Counted from the stretch's first letter, positions 1 through 6,454 are shown. The stretch is DNA of 16,430 nucleotides from CAYRKQ01 sp964621845 (GCA_964621845.1 CAZUOL010000066.1:1-16430); one strand, 5' to 3'. Translations and numbers: made by a program. The notes: generated by a model from the sequence alone, not told the origin.

Positions 1-625
1 CATACGAACTAATCAACAAACCTCCTGCAAGCCCATCCAAGCCGTCCGTAATATTGACCGCATTAGCCGTACCAATAACAACAAACATAATAAAGAGTGC
101 GAGCAACAAAGGACCGAGCACAAGTTCACCATCAAATGGTATATGAATACTTGTATAACCCAGTTTTATAATAAACCAGTACGCCAACAACCCAGCAATG
201 ACCGCCATCAAGAGAAATTTGAGCCCTGAGTTTAGGCCTGCTTTACCCTTGCCATTACTCTTGAGGTTAATGATGTCATCAAGCAGTCCCAACGCGCCAG
301 CGCACACCATTGCCGCAAGTGGCAAGTACGTTTGAGCACGATCTAAATTGAAGACAAGTGTTGTTACTACCAGCGCCACCAGACCAACAATCCCAGCCAT
401 CGTTGGTATATGACGCAAGTGCTTTTCATGATGTATTTTTGCAAATACTGACGCCTTCTCACCACTGATTGATTCTTGGCGCTGTCGCTTCCACCACTTA
501 TAACGGTACGCCGTGGTGGTATAGAGTGGCGTAAGCGCTAATGAGAGCAAGAATCCACCAAGTCCTAAGAGCAGCAGCGGGCGCAAATTTTCGATCACTT
601 CCTGACTGGTCATCGGCAACTGCAT
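1..625 (-). CDS. mraY: Phospho-N-acetylmuramoyl-pentapeptide transferase, N-terminal part (MraY), cut by window edge
   Basis: Integral membrane enzyme that moves phospho-MurNAc-pentapeptide from UDP to undecaprenyl phosphate to make lipid I, the first membrane step of peptidoglycan synthesis. About 208 residues are present; the C-terminus lies beyond base 1. Visible family marks: several hydrophobic helices, HEKHLRHIPTMAG (the usual HxxKxGTPTMGG region, here with R-H-I replacing K-x-G), the catalytic/Mg-binding GLLDDIINLK (DDxxN) and NAVNITDGLDGLAGG near the cut end. The ATG at 625 is chosen because AGGAGG lies 5 bases upstream at 631-636 and overlaps the stop codon of the preceding PBP gene (stop at 635-637), so the two are probably translationally coupled. 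It is the last visible gene of the dcw cluster. Identification is firm; only completeness is unknown. Confidence 0.95.
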   Translation of the reverse strand, partial: MQLPMTSQEVIENLRPLLLLGLGGFLLSLALTPLYTTTAYRYKWWKRQRQESISGEKASVFAKIHHEKHLRHIPTMAGIVGLVALVVTTLVFNLDRAQTYLPLAAMVCAGALGLLDDIINLKSNGKGKAGLNSGLKFLLMAVIAGLLAYWFIIKLGYTSIHIPFDGELVLGPLLLALFIMFVVIGTANAVNITDGLDGLAGGLLISSY

Positions 626-634
626 CAAGCCCTC

Positions 635-2455
635 CTATTGTGGTGAAATATTGTAATAATCAATCAGCCAATTGCTGATGTCCGCGAATATTGGCGCTGC
701 CGCTTCACTACCAGCATAGTCGGCTGCACCAAGCTTTGCATCATCAACACGTACCATTATGACATACCGTGGCTTGCTATCGCCACCATACCCAAGATAA
801 CTACCTATTGCGTTTTCGTTACTATACTTACCTGTACGTGGATCAATAATTTGTGAGGTACCGGTTTTGCCACCCACCCGGTAACCTGGCCGTACTTTGC
901 TGGCAATCACTGGGGTTTCGTTCAATGCCGTTTGCGTCATTTTACGCAGCTGTGCTGAAGCAGACGATGAAATAATATGATCACGAAGCGGCTTTGGCGC
1001 CTCATTTGCAAGCCCATCTTGCTGCTTGGTGCCTTCGATTACATGCGGCTGATAGTAATTTCCCCCATTAATTGCCGCTGAGAACGCTGCAGCAGCTTGA
1101 ATCATGGTTACGTTCATGCCCTGCCCAAACGCCATGTTGGCATAGCGGACATTGTTTCCTTGCACTGCCTTAGGGCCAAATATGGTACCGGGCACCTCAC
1201 CTGCCTGCTCTATACCAGTGTTACTACCAAAACCAAATTTGCTTGTAAAGTAGTCATAGAGGCGTTGCCTGGCCTGTAAATTTATCTGGCCACCCCCCAA
1301 CTGACTTAAGACATGTACGACACCCGTGTTCAGCGAGTATTTCAAGACATCAGTCATGGTTCGGGTGCCATTTACATCTTGGAGTATGTTTTCTATTTTT
1401 GCATCGTCAACCTGTACATACCCCCTGTTGTCGAAGGTGGAGTTTTGGTTGACAACCCCAGCATCAATACCGCTTACCATGGTCAGTGTTTTAATAACAG
1501 ACCCTGCTTCGTACGGATCACTCACCACGCGGTTGCGAAATCGTTCGTAGGCATTATCCTTTACGGCATAGTACTTTGCTGGATTGTATTGTGGCACATT
1601 CGCCATCGCTCGTACCGCTCCGGTGTTAGGATCTATCACAACCACACTCCCTTTTGTTGCTCCAACCCGTTTGAGGCCAGCGGCTAACGCCTGCTCGGCT
1701 TTTTCTTGCACGTTACGGTCGATGCTCAAAACAATATCTTCACCGTTTTTGGGTGCTTTGGCAATATTGCTCTTGTCATCAGCGGTTAGAGGTACGCCAC
1801 TCACATCAGTAATTGCTCTGAGCAACCCTGCCTTACCGGCAAGTCTGGCGTCTAACGCTCCTTCAACCCCATACTGCCCCCTGCCCTCATCATTCACAAA
1901 CCCGAGTAACTGACCTGCGAGCGACCCCTCAGGATACACGCGCTGCAAGACAGCTGAGATATTGACTCCAACGAGCTTGTTTTTTTCATGAAACAGCTTG
2001 TCAATTTTCGCCTTCTCGATCCGTTTTGCAATGATACTGTAGCGTGTGTCTTTTGCACTCAAGGCTTTGTTCACCGCTTGCTGGTCTAAACCTAGGGTAG
2101 AGGCGATATATTGACTTGTTGCTTCAGCATCCTTTACAACCGTAGGGTCAGCGTAAAGTGTGTACACGTTTTGGTTCAATACTGCCGGAACAACCTTATC
2201 GCCATCACGGAAGTAGATGACCCCACGCGTGGCTGGAATCTCAAACTTTTTCTGATGCTCAATCGCCGCCAACTGCTCATAGTGACCGTGCCGAATAATC
2301 TGTAGATAAAAAAGCCGGCCCACCAGCACTAGCCCAATGATAAATATAATGACCCTTAAGGAGCCGACTCTTGAGCGATACTCCTTTGGCTGCTTCTGCG
2401 CCAGCTTTTGCCCTCTTTCTGGTGAACCTTTCTGGCGCTGCGAGTAATTATTCAT
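635..2455 (-). CDS. ftsI: Class B penicillin-binding protein, FtsI/PBP3-like transpeptidase
   Basis: Septal peptidoglycan transpeptidase that cross-links stem peptides during division; position in the dcw cluster after ftsL supports the FtsI role. The 606-residue protein has a basic cytoplasmic tail, one transmembrane segment (about residues 33-52), a dimerisation/pedestal domain opening with PATRGVIYFRDGD (about 74-86), and a transpeptidase domain with all three penicillin-binding motifs: S319-V-I-K322 within YEAGSVIKTLT, S374-L-N376 and K530-T-G532 in GGKTGTSQ. No PASTA repeats follow; the protein ends shortly after the catalytic domain. The start has only a weak Shine-Dalgarno (AGGA about 13 bases upstream), and the 77-base gap from ftsL holds a hairpin. 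Function as a class B PBP is secure; the symbol rests on synteny. Confidence 0.93.
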   Translation of the reverse strand: MNNYSQRQKGSPERGQKLAQKQPKEYRSRVGSLRVIIFIIGLVLVGRLFYLQIIRHGHYEQLAAIEHQKKFEIPATRGVIYFRDGDKVVPAVLNQNVYTLYADPTVVKDAEATSQYIASTLGLDQQAVNKALSAKDTRYSIIAKRIEKAKIDKLFHEKNKLVGVNISAVLQRVYPEGSLAGQLLGFVNDEGRGQYGVEGALDARLAGKAGLLRAITDVSGVPLTADDKSNIAKAPKNGEDIVLSIDRNVQEKAEQALAAGLKRVGATKGSVVVIDPNTGAVRAMANVPQYNPAKYYAVKDNAYERFRNRVVSDPYEAGSVIKTLTMVSGIDAGVVNQNSTFDNRGYVQVDDAKIENILQDVNGTRTMTDVLKYSLNTGVVHVLSQLGGGQINLQARQRLYDYFTSKFGFGSNTGIEQAGEVPGTIFGPKAVQGNNVRYANMAFGQGMNVTMIQAAAAFSAAINGGNYYQPHVIEGTKQQDGLANEAPKPLRDHIISSSASAQLRKMTQTALNETPVIASKVRPGYRVGGKTGTSQIIDPRTGKYSNENAIGSYLGYGGDSKPRYVIMVRVDDAKLGAADYAGSEAAAPIFADISNWLIDYYNISPQ

Positions 2456-2476
2456 AGTTACTATTGTAATCCTAAA

Positions 2477-2516
2477 CGCCTTTCAACCGACCACATTCCT
2501 ATTCGGGTGAAAAGCG
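2477..2516 (-). promoter_or_regulatory. Hairpin between ftsL and ftsI
   Basis: Arms at 2477-2485 and 2508-2516 pair over 9 positions around a 22-base loop that itself can close by a short CGA/TCG stem. On the minus (coding) strand every position pairs, one as a G-U wobble; on the plus strand that position is a C-A mismatch. This favours an RNA acting in the dcw transcript. There is no U-run after it, so it is not an intrinsic terminator. It may influence ribosome access to the weak ftsI initiation site or mRNA processing (inference). Confidence 0.45.
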
Positions 2517-2532
2517 TTCAACACGTTTAGTA

Positions 2533-2886
2533 CTACCGTATGGTTTCTACTGAAGCTGGTGCACTCATTGTTCGTGCAACCGTGCTATTCTTGACGGTAT
2601 CAAGTGCACCAAGACGCGCCGCCTCAACTTCGAGTTGAGATTTTTCATCGAGCAAAGCCGCCTTTTTTGTTTCAAGATCGTTGATAGGGTACGTGTAGGC
2701 GTTGGTTTTGTTTATCTGTGCAAGATACATTAACCCCATAACAGACAGCAACAACACGATGATGACGGTGTGTGCAACGGGGCCAAACTGCTTACCATCA
2801 AGTGTGTGCTGAATAATGTTTTGATTGCGCTTAAATTGTGCCTGCTGCGATGAACGCGAAAGCATGAATGTGGTGGTACTAGACAT
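2533..2886 (-). CDS. ftsL: FtsL/DivIC-like cell-division protein
   Basis: Small bitopic division protein of 117 residues. It has a 36-residue cytoplasmic tail, one transmembrane helix (about 37-57, VAHTVIIVLLLSVMGLMYLA) and an extracytoplasmic heptad-like segment (about 67-95, IxxLxxxKxxLxxEKxxLxxExxxL), the standard FtsL/septum-formation-initiator layout. FtsL-type proteins pair with FtsB/DivIC and activate the septal synthase that includes the neighbouring class B PBP. Sequence identity in this family is very low, so the call relies on topology plus its place between rsmH and ftsI. The ATG at 2886 has AAAGGT 5 bases upstream. The 180-base space before it contains a 19-codon ORF and two strong hairpins, unusual for this normally tight junction. 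Confidence 0.82.
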   Translation of the reverse strand: MSSTTTFMLSRSSQQAQFKRNQNIIQHTLDGKQFGPVAHTVIIVLLLSVMGLMYLAQINKTNAYTYPINDLETKKAALLDEKSQLEVEAARLGALDTVKNSTVARTMSAPASVETIR

Positions 2887-2940
2887 GTGTGACCTTTTTG
2901 TTTTTAGTGTTTATCTTCTTTTGTATGTATGTTCCGTGGT

Positions 2941-2975
2941 GCTCACTCACCTGCTTTTTTGCAGGCTGAGTGAGC
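2941..2975 (-). promoter_or_regulatory. Strong 14-bp hairpin upstream of ftsL
   Basis: GCTCACTCA (2941-2949) pairs with TGAGTGAGC (2967-2975), then CCTGC (2950-2954) with GCAGG (2961-2965), leaving one bulged base (2966) and a six-base homopolymer loop (A6 in the mRNA). No U-tract follows on either strand, so it does not look like a standard terminator. It lies between the stop of a 19-codon ORF and ftsL and could be a processing site, a stability element or part of a translational switch (inference). Confidence 0.6.
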
Positions 2976-2983
2976 TGCTACGA

Positions 2984-3009
2984 TAAAAGTTAGCCTACGC
3001 GAACTTTTA
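2984..3009 (-). promoter_or_regulatory. Hairpin overlapping the end of the 19-codon ORF
   Basis: TAAAAGTT (2984-2991) pairs with AACTTTTA (3002-3009), 8 bp with a 10-base loop. The stop codon of the upstream small ORF (2990-2992) sits at the stem/loop boundary, so a translating ribosome must open this hairpin. In the mRNA the loop bases AGGCT are complementary to AGCCT in the next hairpin, so a kissing or alternative pairing is possible (inference). Confidence 0.45.
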
Positions 3010-3049
3010 CTTTGTATGCACGGGAGTTCGTTCGTACCTGAATTGGCAT
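2990..3049 (-). CDS. Possible 19-residue peptide between rsmH and ftsL
   Basis: A short ORF not recognised as any known family: MPIQVRTNSRAYKVKVRVG. Support: it begins 17 bases after the rsmH stop codon and has one of the best ribosome binding sites in the window, AAGGAG at 3056-3061, six bases before the ATG. The peptide is strongly basic (three R and two K plus further R, no acidic residue). Its stop codon lies inside a hairpin and a second, stronger hairpin follows before ftsL. It could be a genuine microprotein or a leader ORF whose translation controls ftsL. Against it: its length makes chance occurrence of the frame easy, so the ribosome binding site and context carry the argument. Confidence 0.5.
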   Translation of the reverse strand: MPIQVRTNSRAYKVKVRVG

Positions 3050-3066
3050 GAGCTACTCCTTTCGTT

Positions 3067-3960
3067 TTATGTGTTTATTTTGATGGCGGCTCGGAGTTTT
3101 GCACTACGAGCACGTCGGTTTAAAACATCTTCGTTGCTGCCGGATAGAGGTTTTTTGGTAATAATCTTTAGCCGGGCTTCATAGCCGCTTTCGGCCTCTG
3201 CCTTAAAGAACTGTTGTACCAACTGGTCGTCTAAGCTATGAAAGCTAATAACGGCAAGGCGTCCACCGGGCCGCAAGAGTTCTAAAACTTCCGGCAAGGC
3301 GTGTTCGAGCTGACGCAGTTCGTCATTTACCGCTATCCTCAGTGCTTGAAAGGTACGAGTCGCTGGGTGTATTTTCCCTCTACGACCAATGGTTTTCTCG
3401 ATAAGCTCAGCAAGTTGCGCTGTGGTTTCAAACGGTCGGTTTGCTACCATTACTTGCGCTATTTTGCGTGCATGTGGTTCTTGGCCATACTGCCTCAACA
3501 GCTGGGCCAATTCTTCGATACCGAGACTATCAATGAGCTCTTTGGCAGTTGTGCCAACTGATTGATCCATACGCATATCGAGTGGTCCATTGTGTTGAAA
3601 TGAGAACCCACGCTCTGGCTTGTCAAGGTGTGGTGACGACACGCCCAAGTCCATCAAAATCAAATCAAATTGCTCCCCTTTTTTTCTTAAATCCCGAACG
3701 GCACTCAGATAATCGCTCCAGATAATCTGTGCCCCCTGTTTTTTTAGAAAATCAAGCGCGTCTACAGCGTTCTGATCTCTGTCAACGAGTGTCAGAAGAT
3801 CAGCACTGCCAACGTGCTGTAATACTGCAGCTGCGTGACCGCCGTAGCCAGCCGTTAAATCAAGGTAGGTTTCACCTTTTTTGGGCTGCAATACGTCAAT
3901 CACCGCATTGAGTAATACGGGTATATGTGAGTTGTTGTGGTGGATTGTGCTATTGACCAT
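3067..3960 (-). CDS. rsmH: 16S rRNA (cytosine(1402)-N(4))-methyltransferase RsmH (MraW)
   Basis: SAM-dependent methyltransferase acting on C1402 of 16S rRNA in the decoding centre; conserved second gene of bacterial dcw clusters. The 297-residue protein shows the family signatures: HIPVLLNAVIDVL near the N-terminus, the SAM-binding YLDLTAGYGGHAAAVL (about 32-47), DLILMDLGVSSPHLD (about 99-113), RGFSFQHNGPLDMRMDQ, HPATRTFQALRIAVNDEL and VISFHSLDD near the C-terminus. Length is normal. The ATG at 3960 is the first in frame after an in-frame TAG six bases upstream, so the start is well fixed, yet there is no Shine-Dalgarno and the codon lies inside a 10-bp hairpin (3956-3986). The 327-base space from mraZ is highly structured. 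Confidence 0.96.
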   Translation of the reverse strand: MVNSTIHHNNSHIPVLLNAVIDVLQPKKGETYLDLTAGYGGHAAAVLQHVGSADLLTLVDRDQNAVDALDFLKKQGAQIIWSDYLSAVRDLRKKGEQFDLILMDLGVSSPHLDKPERGFSFQHNGPLDMRMDQSVGTTAKELIDSLGIEELAQLLRQYGQEPHARKIAQVMVANRPFETTAQLAELIEKTIGRRGKIHPATRTFQALRIAVNDELRQLEHALPEVLELLRPGGRLAVISFHSLDDQLVQQFFKAEAESGYEARLKIITKKPLSGSNEDVLNRRARSAKLRAAIKINT

Positions 3961-3986
3961 AGACTAAGCTTACCAAAGTCTATGGT
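3956..3986 (-). promoter_or_regulatory. Hairpin burying the rsmH start codon
   Basis: ACCATAGACT (3956-3965) is perfectly complementary to AGTCTATGGT (3977-3986) with an 11-base loop. The rsmH initiation codon (3958-3960) is inside the 3' arm as seen in the mRNA, and no Shine-Dalgarno is visible. A 10-bp stem over a start codon should block initiation unless it is opened, so it is a candidate translational control element (inference). Confidence 0.65.
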
Positions 3987-4257
3987 TCGAGGTCACCTAC
4001 CCTCACAGCCAGCGTTTTGTTTTTACCTTTTTATAGAAGGTTAACTGTTTTTGTTTTTGTATGTCACGTTATCTACTTGCAGATGTAACGTGAAGAGCTA
4101 ATGATTGTTTTTCAGGCAACTTAGAAAGTTACTCTAAAATCATTAGCAAGAGAGACTTATGTGAGGTGGAGTTTTTTGGGAGGTTTTTATAGAAAGAACC
4201 AAAGTAATTTAAGGCTTACTTTCATCTCCTTGCTGGTTGCGAGGTAGCTGACCTCGA
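3987..4257 (-). ncRNA. Candidate structured RNA / long leader between mraZ and rsmH
   Basis: About 270 bases with no convincing gene but dense inverted repeats. The ends pair with each other: 3987-3995 with 4249-4257 (9 bp), then after one mismatch 3997-4001 with 4243-4247 (5 bp), then 4009-4013 with 4230-4234 region (CCAGC/GCTGG). Inside are hairpins at 4025-4041 (5 bp), 4065-4092 (7 bp CACGTTA/TAACGTG plus a short inner stem), 4097-4147 (9 bp GCTAATGAT/ATCATTAGC enclosing a 7-pair inner hairpin at 4116-4132) and 4201-4222 (7 bp), separated by A- and C-rich single-stranded stretches. The 5' end can alternatively fold on itself (CGAGGT/ACCTCG, 4240-4256), competing with the closing helix. I do not recognise RNase P, tmRNA, SRP or 6S signatures. 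Whether it is a free RNA or an mRNA leader cannot be decided here. Confidence 0.5.
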
Positions 4258-4265
4258 GCATCATT

Positions 4266-4285
4266 TGTTAAGGTATGTTAAGGTA
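4266..4285 (-). repeat. Tandem 10-base direct repeat after mraZ
   Basis: TGTTAAGGTA occurs twice back to back (4266-4275 and 4276-4285, plus-strand reading), starting two bases past the mraZ stop codon. The 10-base period equals about one helical turn, which would suit a protein site, but a simple slippage duplication is equally possible. Confidence 0.5.
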
Positions 4286-4287
4286 CA

Positions 4288-4662
4288 TTACATCTCAGCA
4301 CTACCGATAGAACAGATACGCCAATAGGCACCTGCTCGCACCGCTACCACTTCACGCTCAATCTGAGCATAATCCAGTAAGTGCTGTTCCAGTGTGAAGC
4401 GACCCTGCTTAAGATCAAGTTCACTCTCGATCTTGCCCATCCGAAGCCGCACATTTTTATCAGCCGTAGCCTCATCTAAAATGTCGCCTCGCAGGGCGGG
4501 TTCTACGCTTTGATCCCAAGTATCTTTACTATAAAGGTGCAGATACTGGCCAAAACCGCGTGTTACCACTACTCCACTCGCAAATTCTGCACGAAGTTCC
4601 GCTGGTATGGTTAACCGACGCTTGTCATCGAGCTTTCGCTGGAAGTAGTCTACACTGGCCAT
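4288..4662 (-). CDS. mraZ: Transcriptional regulator MraZ
   Basis: DNA-binding protein of the AbrB-like double-domain family, first gene of many dcw clusters and known in other bacteria to repress its own promoter. At 124 residues it is slightly shorter than the usual 140-150. Two swapped-hairpin domains are visible: LDDKRRLTIPAELR (residues 11-24, usually DxKGRLxIP; here R replaces G) and DLKQGRFTLEQHLLDYA (83-99). The ATG at 4662 is preferred over one at 4689: it puts the first motif at the usual distance from the N-terminus and follows purine-rich GGAGAAGGGAG, while the 4689 ATG lies in a hairpin and has AGG directly adjacent to it. Paired GTGGG sites about 120 bases upstream fit autoregulation. 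Confidence 0.93.
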   Translation of the reverse strand: MASVDYFQRKLDDKRRLTIPAELRAEFASGVVVTRGFGQYLHLYSKDTWDQSVEPALRGDILDEATADKNVRLRMGKIESELDLKQGRFTLEQHLLDYAQIEREVVAVRAGAYWRICSIGSAEM

Positions 4663-4687
4663 AGATGTTGGATTCTCCCTTCTCCTC

Positions 4688-4712
4688 ATCCTGAATTATT
4701 TATTTTCAGGAT
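4688..4712 (-). promoter_or_regulatory. Hairpin in the mraZ 5' leader
   Basis: ATCCTGAA (4688-4695) is complementary to TTCAGGAT (4705-4712) around a 9-base A/T loop. It lies 26 bases upstream of the preferred mraZ start and covers the alternative ATG at 4689, which supports use of the downstream start. Role unknown. Confidence 0.45.
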
Positions 4713-4778
4713 CCGGATAGTAAAGCGAATCCTTTTGTTAATGTTTTTATTTGTGGCTGAGTAGTCTTTTCTGATCTA

Positions 4779-4824
4779 CCCACTTTTACCCACTGCAAGT
4801 AGTTTACAACCCACCACTACCCAC
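4779..4824 (-). promoter_or_regulatory. MraZ operator: two pairs of GTGGG direct repeats
   Basis: CCCAC (GTGGG in the mraZ direction) occurs at 4779-4783, 4789-4793, 4810-4814 and 4820-4824. Within each pair the spacer is exactly 5 bases; repeat starts are 10, 21 and 10 bases apart, so all four face the same side of the helix. MraZ proteins are known to bind TGGGN direct repeats spaced by 5 bases upstream of mraZ, which is matched exactly. TGCAAGTA follows each pair (4794-4801 and 4826-4833), so the whole box looks duplicated. A clear -35/-10 could not be assigned. Confidence 0.8.
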
Positions 4825-4850
4825 ATGCAAGTACTTTTTACTCAAAATAG

Positions 4851-4877
4851 AAGAAAAATGAGCCAAAACATGGCTCA
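4851..4877 (-). terminator. Intrinsic terminator of the glycosidase unit
   Basis: TGAGCCA (4859-4865) pairs with TGGCTCA (4871-4877) around a 5-base loop, followed in the minus direction by TTTTTCTT. It lies 33 bases after the glycosidase stop codon and ahead of the MraZ boxes, separating that unit from the dcw cluster. Confidence 0.8.
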
Positions 4878-4909
4878 CTCCCCCACTTTTCCACACTTTG
4901 GTGGATAAA

Positions 4910-6171
4910 TTACTGTCTTCCAATCCTATTGATGAAACGGGCGTACCATTTGGCAGATTCACGCACTTTGCGCTGCTGAGTTTTATAATTCACCTCAATT
5001 AAGCCAAACCGCGGCCAAAAACCTTCAGCCCATTCAAAGTTATCGAGCAAACTCCAGTGGATATAGCCTTGCATCTTAACCCCATTATGCTGGGCTCGAT
5101 CAATTGAACGTATACTTTCTTCTATCCACCATTTTCTGTAGGTGTCATTCTTATCGGCCGTACCGCTTTCGGTAATGATGATGGGCAGCTTGAAGCGGCG
5201 CCACAAGCGTTCTAGAAGCAGCTGCAGCTTTTCGGGTTGCATATCCCACCCTAAATCATTGAGCTTTCTATTTGGGTTTTTTATTTTTACGCCGCGAAAC
5301 TCTTGAGCAAAGTAATAATTAAGACCCAGAAAATCCTGTTGCCGCCTTACGCGCCGAATAAACCATTCGTTGCCATACCGATGACCCACCCAAGCAGACA
5401 GCTTAGAAAATGCCGAGCTGTCACCCGCATACACATAGGCACAGTTATGCGCCAGCCCAACAACAGCCTCTGGGTGAGCTCGTTTAATCTGCTTGTAAGC
5501 ACTTCGATGCGCATGAGCCAAATTGAGCAGCACTTTCAGTGTTGTGATCGGCGCGTGCTGTTGTGGTGGCCAGCGCCGATGCCAATAGCTTTCGGTAGCA
5601 TATATCGTCGGTTCATTTATGGTAATAACATACCCCGTAAACAGTTCTGGCGCGTGCTCAAGCAAATATGCAACATAGCGCACAAAATACTTCACGTTCG
5701 CCCGTTTTTCAAAACCACCTTTTCTGCCAGCCATACCGGCATCGTCCAATGCCACAGTGTCAAGATAGGCTCGAGCCCTGCCGCCTTCATTTTTGCAAAA
5801 TAGGTGCGGTAGTGCTCGAGCGCGCCCAGATCAAACCTCCCCTCTTCAGGTTCAATGCGCGACCATTCAATACCCGAACGCATCGCATTTAAGTTCAGCT
5901 GCTTGGCGAAGGCGAAATCGTGCTCGTACTTGTTGAAGTGATTTGCAGCATGACCCGAAACGTAGTTTGCTGGGTTCGTTGCCTCTTTTTCAATCTGCTT
6001 CCAATTCGCCAAATGGCCATACACATAAGACGCCTGTGCTGCTTTTACGCGAGCAGTCTCCAACTCCCAGACACTCCATTGATTATGGTTGCCCCCCTCA
6101 ACTTGATGAGTCGAGACGCTTGCCCCCCATAAAAAATCCTTCGGAAAGTGATACTGTTTATCTTTTTGCAT
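4910..6171 (-). pseudogene. Glycoside hydrolase family 1 (beta-glucosidase-like), broken by a single-base frameshift
   Basis: Family 1 enzymes hydrolyse beta-linked glycosides with retention of configuration. Two reading frames together make one protein of normal layout. The first (6171 to 5692) has FPKDFLWGASVSTHQVEGG, SGIEWSRIEPEEG and LTLWHWTMPVWLAEK; the second (open to 4910) continues KGGFEKRANVKYFVRYVAYL, TINEP with the acid/base Glu, GLNYY, ITESG with the nucleophile Glu, and HWSLLDNFEWAEG. The frames meet at GAAAAGG (5718-5724): one more A would restore GAA AAA GGT, matching the family's WLxxKGGW. So one A appears lost from a short A-run. This may be a true mutation, a sequencing or assembly error, or a -1 slip. 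ITESG departs from the usual ITENG. Start 6171 is chosen because it lies 13 bases after the upstream gene's stop and just before the first conserved block. Confidence 0.85.
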
Positions 6172-6184
6172 CACCCCAATTGTA

Positions 6185-6448
6185 CTACAGTAAGCTCTTC
6201 TTTTTTTGCCATATGGTGCGTACACGCTTCATTACCAAGGTTGAAAGTACATACCCCACTGGCGGCACCAGTGCATTCACAAATGGTTCACTATTTTGAA
6301 TGATTATCAAGTAGCAAACCACCACAATATATGTGAGCGCAGCAATGCTCAATCTTCTGGTCAGGCTTGTTTCCCACGCCTTATCAAGCTCAACTCTTTT
6401 GTTGCGCTCTTCGATCTTTGTAATTCGTTCTTTAATTGAGTTGGTCAT
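6185..6448 (-). CDS. Small two-helix membrane protein with charged N-terminal coil
   Basis: 87 residues: a charged amphipathic start (KERITKIEERNKRVELDKAWE, about 6-26), then two membrane segments (about 33-51 and 56-73) and a basic tail. Proteins of this layout, with the KIEERNKRVE...KAWETS run and two helices, are frequent in Patescibacteria as far as I recall, without known function. It is the first gene of a unit with the glycosidase (13-base gap). It has no Shine-Dalgarno; an extended -10 ends 6 bases before the ATG, so the mRNA is predicted to be leaderless. I cannot assign a role. Confidence 0.75.
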   Translation of the reverse strand: MTNSIKERITKIEERNKRVELDKAWETSLTRRLSIAALTYIVVVCYLIIIQNSEPFVNALVPPVGYVLSTLVMKRVRTIWQKKKSLL

Positions 6449-6454
6449 ATTTTT

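Noticed and set aside
4187..4225. 12-codon ORF (MKVSLKLLWFFL) in the mraZ-rsmH spacer, rich in Leu and Phe, with AAGGAG beside it.
   Set aside because: The Shine-Dalgarno abuts the ATG with no spacing, and the ORF falls on a local hairpin and has no terminator after it; the frame is too short to support by itself.
3987..4257. RNase P RNA, tmRNA, SRP RNA or 6S RNA in the mraZ-rsmH spacer.
   Set aside because: I looked for the RNase P core (GAGGAAAGTC-like), the tmRNA tRNA-like ends and the SRP GGAAGCAGC-type loop and found none; 6S cannot be firmly excluded but the multi-hairpin layout does not fit one long rod.
5303..5803. Plus-strand open frame of 166 codons across the glycosidase.
   Set aside because: It is antisense to strongly conserved family 1 glycosidase coding sequence and has no motif or ribosome binding site of its own.
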